Below are positions 1 to 5,950 of a DNA stretch of 40,214 nucleotides, in pieces. The stretch spans positions 1 to 40,214 of the forward strand of contig JAFGCA010000767.1 in assembly GCA_016932895.1 (NCBI GenBank), in the 5' to 3' direction. Under the pieces are notes generated by a model. That model was not told the origin of the DNA, did no database searches, and was given only the letters and a program-made list of their open reading frames with translations. Both the position numbers and the translations under genes were made by a program. The stretch comes from Sedimentisphaerales bacterium (GTDB lineage Bacteria > Planctomycetota > Phycisphaerae > Sedimentisphaerales > SG8-4). Within the stretch, counting starts at the first letter, position 1. Every line of letters begins with the position of its first letter.

Positions 1-2
1 AC

Positions 3-2207
3 GCGCTGGCGCCCAGCGCCGAAGCGCCGCGATGGGTCCGGCTGGTCCGGGAGCGCAATACCTTCACGGGGTACTACTCGTCGGATGGCGAGAACTGGAT
101 TTTGCTGGAGAAGTCGTGGCCTCAGCCGGATCCTCACAATTGCGCCGTGATCGACATGGAGTACGATGTGCTCGTCGGCTTGTTTGTCACGTCTCACGAC
201 AGCAGCAAACTCTGCCGCGCGGTATTCGACCACGTCAACGTGACCATCCCGGCCGGCACCGCGATGACCTATCAGGGCTATCTCATGGATCAGGGCACGC
301 CGGTCAATGGGCTGCACGATTTGCAGTTCAAGTTGTATGACGCGCCCGTGGGGGGGCGGCAGATCGGCGCTACCTACGACGCCAGCGAACTGGACATCGT
401 CGATGGGTATCTGGCGACCGTGGTGTTCTTCGGAGGGGGCCCGGACATCTTCAACGGCGAGGCTCGCTGGCTGGAGATGGCCGTCAAGCCCAGCTCTGAG
501 CCGCAGGAAGCGTATACCCTGTTGGAGCCGCGTCAGCGCATCACGCCGGCGCCCTACGCGGTGCACGCCCATAAGCCTGTCGGGCCGGAGGGCAAACAGG
601 GACCGCCCGGTCCGAAGGGGGATATGCCGGATCACGAGATCTACACGAATCAGGGTCGCATACGCTTCGAGAATCCCGATGGCTCGTGGGGTTCGTGGCT
701 CTACGCGCCCCGGGGGACCGCGGGTCCTCCGGGCCCCGTTCCCGATCACCTGTGGGATCCGGACACACGGTGCCTGCAATTTCAGATCCCGTGCCCGGAC
801 GGCAGCACTACCGACAAATGCTGGGGGCCCTGCATCAATCTCGACGCCATGGACGACTCCGACTGGATCATCGACGGCGACAATGTCTACCGGCTGTTCG
901 GTCGGGTTGGAATTCTGACCGATCAGCCGACGCAGGCTCTGGACGTGGCCGGTCAGGCGTGTTTTGACGGCGCGCTTCTCGCGCGCGACGGCACCGGGAT
1001 CGGATTCAAGGACGCCGCGGGGGCCCTCGGGCTTTGGGTGGAGACCGGAGGCAACGTGGGCGTCTGCACGAACGACCCTGTGCAGGAACTGGACGTGAAC
1101 GGCCAGGGCCGATTCGACGGCTCCATCTTCGCCCGCGACACGACCGGGATCGGCTTCGTGGACCAGGATGGCGATTTGGGCCTCTGGGTCCGAGATGGGG
1201 GGAACGTGGGCGTTCGGACCACCACGCCGCAGGAAGAGCTGGATGTAGCCGGTCAGGGCCGTTTCGACGGGGAGATTTTTGCCCGTGACACCGACGGTAT
1301 CGGTTTGGTGGACCGGATAGGCCGAGACGGTGTCTGGGTGCGGGATGGTGGAAACGTGGGCGTCGGCACGCGCACGGCGGACGTGAAGCTCGACGTCCGG
1401 GGCAATGCGCGTATCGCAGCGAAGAACGACGGAATCGTCAATATTCACTCTCCGGCTACCGCCACCCGCCTGACACTCGACGCAGACGAGATTCAGGCCC
1501 GGTATGCCGACGCTGCTTCGCCCCTTTTCTTGAACAGGCTGGGCGGTGACGTTCTCCTGGTGACAACCGCAGGCCGTGTGGGCATCGCTACGGACTCCCC
1601 GGAGATCGGTGTGGCCATTCGCGACCCCGACACGGGGCTGGACGCGGCGCGCGCCGGAGAGTTGGACGTTTGGGCGAACGGGGTCAAGATGCTAAGCGTC
1701 AGGTCCGGCGGTCTCGGAGTCAAGGTCAGCAACCCCACGGAGGCTCTGGACATCAGCGGCACCGCGCGCCTGAGAAGCCTCGGGCAGGGCTCGGGAACGC
1801 CGGTAGTCGCCGACGGGAGCGGCAAGCTCTGGAAGGAATCCTCCAGCCGGCGGTACAAGGACAACGTGAGAGATTTGGAGCCGGCTTCGGAGGCGGTTCT
1901 GGCGCTTCGCCCCGTGCGTTTCCAGTGGAAGACGACGGGCCGGGAAGAGATCGGCCTGATTGCCGAAGAGGTGGCCCAACTGGCGAGCGACCTCGTCATC
2001 TACGACGCCGAGGGCCGGCCCGAGGGCGTCAAGTACAACAAACTGTCGCTCTATCTGCTTTCGGTCATACGTTCCCAGCAGGAGCGGATCGACGCGCTGG
2101 AAAGCGAGTCGCAGAAATACGATTTTCTGGAGCGGCGTATCGCATCCCTGGAGCGAGCCAGTGACAGCCGGGCAACGGTTGCGAAGGAGCTGACCCATGA
2201 ACGGTAG
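3..2207 (+). CDS. Tail-fibre-like secreted protein with peptidase S74 C-terminus (5' end missing)
   Basis: The reading frame is open from the window edge, so the N-terminus is missing. The first ~75 residues read as the end of a concanavalin A-like domain (WVRLVRERNTF, then YYSSDGENW). A beta-rich segment follows (about nt 260-570), then two short collagen-like Gly-X-Y patches (nt ~580-630 and ~710-740) and three 50-residue repeats (nt 939-1388). The last ~110 residues match the peptidase S74 intramolecular chaperone: an SSRRYK motif near nt 1843 supplies the family's Ser/Lys self-cleavage dyad, followed by EIGLIAEEV and a C-terminal coiled coil. In phage tail spikes and endosialidases this domain folds the trimer and then cuts itself off. 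The likely role here is a trimeric, surface-exposed fibre or adhesin. The stop overlaps the start of the next gene. The S74 call is firm; ligand and location are inferred. Confidence 0.85.
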   Translation, partial: ALAPSAEAPRWVRLVRERNTFTGYYSSDGENWILLEKSWPQPDPHNCAVIDMEYDVLVGLFVTSHDSSKLCRAVFDHVNVTIPAGTAMTYQGYLMDQGTPVNGLHDLQFKLYDAPVGGRQIGATYDASELDIVDGYLATVVFFGGGPDIFNGEARWLEMAVKPSSEPQEAYTLLEPRQRITPAPYAVHAHKPVGPEGKQGPPGPKGDMPDHEIYTNQGRIRFENPDGSWGSWLYAPRGTAGPPGPVPDHLWDPDTRCLQFQIPCPDGSTTDKCWGPCINLDAMDDSDWIIDGDNVYRLFGRVGILTDQPTQALDVAGQACFDGALLARDGTGIGFKDAAGALGLWVETGGNVGVCTNDPVQELDVNGQGRFDGSIFARDTTGIGFVDQDGDLGLWVRDGGNVGVRTTTPQEELDVAGQGRFDGEIFARDTDGIGLVDRIGRDGVWVRDGGNVGVGTRTADVKLDVRGNARIAAKNDGIVNIHSPATATRLTLDADEIQARYADAASPLFLNRLGGDVLLVTTAGRVGIATDSPEIGVAIRDPDTGLDAARAGELDVWANGVKMLSVRSGGLGVKVSNPTEALDISGTARLRSLGQGSGTPVVADGSGKLWKESSSRRYKDNVRDLEPASEAVLALRPVRFQWKTTGREEIGLIAEEVAQLASDLVIYDAEGRPEGVKYNKLSLYLLSVIRSQQERIDALESESQKYDFLERRIASLERASDSRATVAKELTHER
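939..1388 (+). repeat. Three tandem 150-bp in-frame repeats inside the S74 fibre gene
   Basis: Units begin at 939, 1089 and 1239 (each with LDVAGQ or LDVNGQ), and a degenerate fourth starts at 1389. Each encodes 50 residues of the pattern LDVxGQxRFDG, then ARDxxGIG, then WVRDGGNVGV. The spacing is exactly 150 bp. This suits a repeated beta-structured stalk element and could change copy number by recombination. Confidence 0.85.
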
Positions 2208-2574
2208 GCGCAAGTCCCTCAAGACGGTTGTGACTTTTCCCTGTTTGGCGCGGGTTGCTTGCGTTGCTGCGTTGTTGCTGGTCGCCCGGCCGCAGCCGGG
2301 TTTGTCCTACGAGCTGACCTGGTCGACCATCGACTGCGGCGGGGGCACCAGCAGCGGAGGACCGTACGTCCTGCACGGAACCATCGGCCAGCCCGAAGCG
2401 GCTTCCTGTGCCGGCGGTCTCTATGCGCTGACCGGAGGATTCTGGCCGAACGCGGTGGACCTGCGCGGCATCTTCGCGGCGCTGGCAAGTGAGCCTCTGG
2501 TGGCCTTGTCCGGCCCGTATATGTTGCCCTGGACATGCCTGCGAACGACCGCTCTCGCGACGCTCGCGCGCTGA
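2197..2574 (+). CDS. Small secreted protein with GTIGQPEA/GGFWP motif
   Basis: A 125-residue product. Residues 1-38 form a signal peptide (basic start, then a VACVAALLLVA core). The mature part begins YELTWSTIDCGGGTSSGG and continues HGTIGQPEAA and LTGGFWP. I recognise this motif from many exported planctomycete proteins, where it often precedes other modules; its function is unknown. The remaining ~30 residues are low in recognisable features and no dockerin follows, so the protein may be shortened at its C-terminus. The ATG lies 11 bp inside the end of the S74 fibre gene, so the two are probably co-transcribed and translationally coupled. A partner or processing role for the fibre is possible but unproven. 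Confidence 0.65.
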   Translation: MNGRRKSLKTVVTFPCLARVACVAALLLVARPQPGLSYELTWSTIDCGGGTSSGGPYVLHGTIGQPEAASCAGGLYALTGGFWPNAVDLRGIFAALASEPLVALSGPYMLPWTCLRTTALATLAR

Positions 2575-2641
2575 ATTCCTCCTCGACGCCCCAGCCCATC
2601 GCGAGGGAAAGGCCGTCACCGCCCGTCGCCCGGCTGGCGTT

Positions 2642-3532
2642 TCAGCGCACCGAGTCGTCTTCGGGCAGGCCGAGTCTTTTGTAGAGGTTGCGTCGGCCGG
2701 CCTTGTCGCCTTTCATGGTGGCCTGGGCGTAGGCGGCGACTTCTTCGGCCTTTTCGCGCGGGACGCAGATGACGCCGTCGCCGTCGGCGACGATGACGTC
2801 ACCGGGTTGCACGAGGACGCCGCCGCACTCGATGGGGCGATTGACCGACTCGATCTCGTTGCGCCCCGGGCGAATGCCGCGCGCCACGCGGCGCAGGTAC
2901 AGCGGCACCTGCTCGGTGGCGACCTCGTCGGTGTCGCGGCCGCCGGCGTTCGTGACCACGCCCACGCAGCCCCGCACCTTCCAGCCCATGATGTTGTTCG
3001 AGCCGATGGTGCCGACGTCGGAATCGGGCGCGTCGTCGATGACCAGCGCGGTGCCCGGGCGGATCAGCGGCACGAACGGCTCGGGCGTCACCTCGCTGTA
3101 CGTCTTGCCCACCCATTGGTCGAACGCCTCGGTCTCCATTGGCGGCGCCGGCGGCTGGTTCGTCGGGACGTAGCGGGCGGTCACCGCGATGCCGATGAAG
3201 CGATGCTTGTAGTGCTTGGTGTCCTTCCAGGACGGGTGGATCTCCGGGTCCATCAACCCGACGTTGGCCAGTCCGACCTTGTCCATCCCGTCCGAGACGT
3301 CGGCCACGCGGAGCCCGTCGAAGAGCCTCAGGATGTGCTGGTCCTGCTGCTCGCTGTAGACCTTTGTCGCGAGGAAGTTCTTGCCCGCGCGCAGCTCGTC
3401 GTCCGGCGTGCGGTTCTGCTGTGCACGGGCCGAGCCGGCGCCCCGGCCGGGTACCAGCGTGCACAAGATCGCGACGAGCGCGATGGTGACTATCAACGAA
3501 AGTGAGATTCTCATTCTCTTGTGGCATGCCAT
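2642..3532 (-). CDS. Exported RraA-like family protein
   Basis: A 296-residue product. The start at 3532 is chosen over an upstream ATG because AAGGAG lies 8 nt before it. Residues ~1-37 form a signal peptide (RMRISLSLIVTIALVAILC, ending near ARAQ). The rest is an RraA-like fold: a region around FDGLRVADVSDGMDKVG, an IGSNNIMGWKVRG segment, the GGRDTDEVA active-site-type loop, and the family signature VIVADGDGVICVP near the C-terminus. Relatives include 4-hydroxy-4-methyl-2-oxoglutarate/CHA aldolases (divalent metal, C-C cleavage of oxo acids) and the RNase E regulator RraA. The GG-R-D loop favours an enzyme. An exported form is unusual. It is convergent with the preceding gene and has its own promoter candidate at 3604-3631. 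Confidence 0.8.
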   Translation of the reverse strand: MACHKRMRISLSLIVTIALVAILCTLVPGRGAGSARAQQNRTPDDELRAGKNFLATKVYSEQQDQHILRLFDGLRVADVSDGMDKVGLANVGLMDPEIHPSWKDTKHYKHRFIGIAVTARYVPTNQPPAPPMETEAFDQWVGKTYSEVTPEPFVPLIRPGTALVIDDAPDSDVGTIGSNNIMGWKVRGCVGVVTNAGGRDTDEVATEQVPLYLRRVARGIRPGRNEIESVNRPIECGGVLVQPGDVIVADGDGVICVPREKAEEVAAYAQATMKGDKAGRRNLYKRLGLPEDDSVR

Positions 3533-3603
3533 CTTTCTGTCTCCTTCATGCGACCCGAACGGGCGGGTCCGGTCCAACCGCGCGTGCTGCCATTCCGCGA
3601 AGT

Positions 3604-3631
3604 ACTATACGCCCTGGCACCGGACGGGCAA
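3604..3631 (-). promoter_or_regulatory. Sigma70-type promoter candidate for the RraA-like gene
   Basis: On the minus strand TTGCCC (3631-3626), a 16-bp spacer and TATAGT (3609-3604) lie about 70 bp upstream of the start at 3532. The -10 matches 5 of 6 consensus bases and the -35 matches 4 of 6. Confidence 0.5.
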
Positions 3632-3670
3632 AGCAAAAACATGCCGCCGACTTGTCTCAACTCATCAGAG

Positions 3671-3780
3671 AATTGTCATGCTGAACGAAGTGAAGCATCT
3701 GGGCCAAGAAAGAGAACTCGACGTCGCAGCGGAAGGAACATGCGAAGGCCGGATCCTTCGCTTCGTTCAGGATGACAATT
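3671..3780. repeat. Palindromic dispersed repeat, copy 1
   Basis: A 110-bp element. Its left arm (AATTGTCATGCTGAACGAAG...) and the reverse complement of its right arm (AATTGTCATCCTGAACGAAG...) agree at 27 of 30 positions. A related copy lies at 5614-5719. It looks like the non-coding palindromic elements found in many bacterial genomes. It lies in the gap 3533-4004 between the RraA-like and TfoX genes, where I see nothing else but the promoter at 3604-3631. Confidence 0.8.
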
Positions 3781-4004
3781 GTCAGATGACGAGCCACGGG
3801 GTACCAGGAACCTCACTCCGGGGCTGAATGCCGGGCCGGATATGATGTTGCCGGCGGGCGTCGAATGCAGGACAATAGGTGCGCCCACGATCGCGCTTCG
3901 GGTTGTCCGTGATGCGTGAGCGGCACTGCGACGCCAGTGCGCGTGCAGATGAAGATGCAGGCGGGGCCGGGCAGGGCGGTCCGCCGCTGGAGAGGAGATG
4001 CCGG

Positions 4005-4337
4005 ATGGGCGTCAGTGAAGAATACCTGATCTACGTGCTCGACCAGCTCGATTCGCTGGGGCCGGTCGAGTCGCGGCGTATGTTCGGCGGGGCGGGAATC
4101 TACTGCCGCGGGGTGATGTTCGCGCTCGTCGCCGATGACGTGCTCTATCTGAAGGTGGACGACTCCAACCGGGGCGATTTCGAGGCGGCGGGCACGGAGC
4201 CGTTCCGGCCGTACCCGGACAAGGCCACCGTCATGAGCTATTACGAAGTCCCCGCCGATGTCCTTGAGAGCAGGAGCGAGCTGGCCGACTGGGCGCAGAA
4301 AGCGCTGCTCGCGGCCGAACGCAAACGCAAGAAGTGA
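4005..4337 (+). CDS. TfoX N-terminal domain protein
   Basis: A 110-residue product comprising a single TfoX-N domain. Diagnostic stretches are ESRRMFGGAGIYCRG, FALVADDVLYLKVDD, PFRPYPDKATVMSYYEVP and a C-terminal helix rich in Lys/Arg. TfoX/Sxy regulates competence with CRP in gammaproteobacteria, but stand-alone TfoX-N proteins are widespread and mostly of unknown function; no competence genes are nearby. The start at 4005 follows AGGAG by 7 nt (3993-3997). It appears to be a single gene. The 600-bp space downstream holds a structured element (4405-4511) and the arfB promoter. Confidence 0.85.
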   Translation: MGVSEEYLIYVLDQLDSLGPVESRRMFGGAGIYCRGVMFALVADDVLYLKVDDSNRGDFEAAGTEPFRPYPDKATVMSYYEVPADVLESRSELADWAQKALLAAERKRKK

Positions 4338-4404
4338 TCCAGGCCGGCCGCCACTTTATCGGCCCAACGAAGTCGGCCGGGAACAACCGGCCCCGAGAGC
4401 GCAG

Positions 4405-4511
4405 AAAAAAAGCCCCTGTGGAGCGGTGCGAGGATATTCCCATAACCCAGCTAAGTGTAATGTTTGAAATACTCGGCGACTGCTCAATCCAGGGGCGACC
4501 GTCGAAGCGGT
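4405..4511 (-). ncRNA. Candidate structured RNA or long terminator hairpin
   Basis: Nested pairing blocks in one ~85-nt rod: CAGGGGC/GCCCCTG (4490-4496 with 4412-4418), GCTC/GAGC (4482-4485 with 4421-4424), CTCG/CGAG (4472-4475 with 4429-4432) and AATA/TATT (4468-4471 with 4435-4438). A further imperfect stem sits inside the loop. On the minus strand the closing stem runs straight into seven T's (4411-4405), as at a factor-independent terminator. A small hairpin, ACCG/CGGT (4498-4511), precedes it. No minus-strand gene ends here, so a free-standing small RNA is plausible. I cannot assign a family: a rod with internal loops loosely recalls 6S RNA but is about half its usual length. The surrounding 4440-4600 is visibly AT-richer than its flanks. 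Confidence 0.35.
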
Positions 4512-4871
4512 TTGACTCTCAGTTTGGTCCTTTCGATACGTCCTTTTCAATCACGTGTATTAGTACTGATAACCCCATTTTCGTTTGACCACTCGTAACC
4601 ATCGGCAAACGCGCTCATTGTCCTTGAGTCTTTTTTGCTCGCGCGATCCTGGGCCGCCCGCCGCGGGCAAGACTGCAAACCGCGCCGGTGCCCGAGACTC
4701 CTTCCAGCGATTCTCCGCTTCTCCCATCCCGTCGCCGACCGCCGCGCGTTGTCTCCCCCAGGCTCAATGGTCTGCCTGATTTAGCCCCGATAACGCGCGC
4801 CGCCGGCGCGCTCGCGCGCGCAAAAAAAGTGCAGAATTCCTGACGTCGCTGCTCCCGGCCCGCCAATCAGC

Positions 4872-4900
4872 TTGTTCCTGTCGCGACGATGGTCTATGAT
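4872..4900 (+). promoter_or_regulatory. Sigma70-type promoter candidate for arfB
   Basis: TTGTTC (4872-4877), a 17-bp spacer and TATGAT (4895-4900) lie ~50 bp before the arfB start. Apart from this and the structured element at 4405-4511, I see nothing definable in the gap 4338-4951. Confidence 0.5.
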
Positions 4901-4951
4901 GGGACCGGTACAACGGTACATGCGACGTGAACCACTGACGGCAAAGGCAGG

Positions 4952-5386
4952 ATGATCGAGATCACGGCAGACATTTCGCTCGGTGATGAGGAGCTGACGT
5001 TCCGGGCTTCGCGCAGCAGCGGTCCCGGCGGGCAAAACGTCAACAAGCTCAACACGCGCATCACGGTGCTCTTCGACGTGGCCGGCTCGCCGAGCCTGTC
5101 GGCCGAACAGAAGAAACGCATCGGCGCCAAATTGGCCACGCGCATCGACAAGCAGGGCGTGCTTCGAGTCGTCTCGCAGAAACACCGCACGCAGGAGGCG
5201 AACCGCCGGACCGCCACCGAGCGGCTGCAAGAGCTTCTGGCCGAGGCCCTGCGCCGCAGGCCCGCGCGCAAGAAGACGAAAATCCCCGCCGGGGTCAACG
5301 AGCGACGCCTCAAAGAGAAAAAGCAACGCGCCCGCCTGAAACAGGAACGAGCGAAGAAGGACTGGAAACAGAAGTGGGACGAATGA
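4952..5386 (+). CDS. arfB: Peptidyl-tRNA hydrolase / ribosome-rescue factor ArfB (YaeJ family)
   Basis: A 144-residue product, the usual length for ArfB. The release-factor catalytic loop is intact: RSSGPGGQNVNKLNTR around residues 21-36, with the GGQ that hydrolyses peptidyl-tRNA. The C-terminus (from about residue 100) is a Lys/Arg-rich tail (RRRPARKKTKIP, then RLKEKKQRARLKQERAKK). In known ArfB this tail enters the empty mRNA channel and senses ribosomes stalled without a stop codon. Lack of the codon-recognition domain separates it from RF1/RF2; lack of other domains separates it from larger RF-like proteins. A promoter candidate at 4872-4900 and a weak AAGGCAGG ribosome site precede the ATG. 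It stands alone. Confidence 0.92.
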   Translation: MIEITADISLGDEELTFRASRSSGPGGQNVNKLNTRITVLFDVAGSPSLSAEQKKRIGAKLATRIDKQGVLRVVSQKHRTQEANRRTATERLQELLAEALRRRPARKKTKIPAGVNERRLKEKKQRARLKQERAKKDWKQKWDE

Positions 5387-5408
5387 CCGCCCGCCTCCCC
5401 CAACCGGG

Positions 5409-5516
5409 TCACTTGGACTTTTTTGTCTTGCGCTTGCGCGCCGCGAAATACACAATCACCGCCGTGATCACCACGATGACCATCACTTCACGAGGACTCA
5501 TCAGCACGCCGAGCAT
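5409..5516 (-). CDS. 35-residue single-pass membrane protein
   Basis: An ATG at 5516 opens a frame of 35 codons ending in TGA at 5411-5409. The product has one strong membrane helix (VMVIVVITAVIVYFAA, residues ~11-26) after a short acidic/basic start (MSPRE) and a very basic tail (RKRKTKKSK), predicting N-out/C-in insertion. GGAG lies about 11 nt before the ATG, a loose spacing. The gene converges on arfB, 22 bp away. No family is recognised: it lacks the Cys residues of FeoB-associated small proteins and the TatA motif. The clean hydrophobic/basic layout argues for a real gene, but length limits confidence. Confidence 0.5.
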   Translation of the reverse strand: MLGVLMSPREVMVIVVITAVIVYFAARKRKTKKSK

Positions 5517-5613
5517 ATCGAATCAAACTCCATACAACATCTTGTCCTGCAATCCAGGCAATCCACAACATATCGCCTGTTCCCGCAGTGCTCTGCTTCA
5601 GCTCATTCGAAGC

Positions 5614-5719
5614 TTGTCATGCTGAACGCAGTGAAGCATCTGGGCCGAGAAAGAGAAGCCGGCATCGCACCAGAAGGCACGTGCGATGGCCAGATCCTTC
5701 GCTTCGCTCAGGATGACAG
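5614..5719. repeat. Palindromic dispersed repeat, copy 2
   Basis: It shares GTCATGCTGAACG, AGTGAAGCATCTGGGCC and a GATCCTTCGCTTCG/CAGGATGACA right arm with the copy at 3671-3780, in the same orientation and with similar interior. The arms pair less perfectly here. It lies in the gap 5517-5950, which otherwise shows only the promoter at 5876-5904. Confidence 0.78.
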
Positions 5720-5875
5720 TCATCATGCAACAAGCGACGGAGCACCGGGCCGCACCGCCATTTAACCACAAGCATCGCCCAATAGCCAGACCATTCATCC
5801 GGTTCCGCCGGCATCGCGGAAGAATCCAGGCCCGCCGGCGTCGCCTCTTGCGACGCGGGCCCTCCCATTTCAACC

Positions 5876-5904
5876 TTGTCCCCCGCCCGGGTAGGCGATA
5901 TACT
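5876..5904 (+). promoter_or_regulatory. Sigma70-type promoter candidate for the NACHT-FGE gene
   Basis: TTGTCC (5876-5881), a 17-bp spacer and TATACT (5899-5904). The predicted transcript would start near 5911, which supports the gene start at 5951 and not the in-frame start at 5876 that overlaps this promoter. Confidence 0.55.
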
Positions 5905-5950
5905 CAAGGAAACCGCGGGTGTTTCCATAGTTACTGCGAGGGAGGCCAAC

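Noticed and set aside
2489..3505. Long plus-strand open frame opposite the RraA-like gene
   Set aside because: Arg/Val/Asp/His-rich shadow of a well-supported minus-strand gene; no domain or ribosome site.
4412..4496. 6S RNA assignment for the structured element
   Set aside because: A rod with internal loops is only a general likeness and the length is about half that expected; kept as unassigned.
4785..4827. GC-rich stem-like CG repeat followed by seven A's as a terminator
   Set aside because: On the minus strand the T-run precedes the stem and on the plus strand the run is A, so polarity is wrong for either strand.
5374..5625. Plus-strand 83-codon frame after arfB
   Set aside because: Runs into a dispersed repeat and lacks protein-like composition; the opposite strand holds a better small gene (5409-5516).
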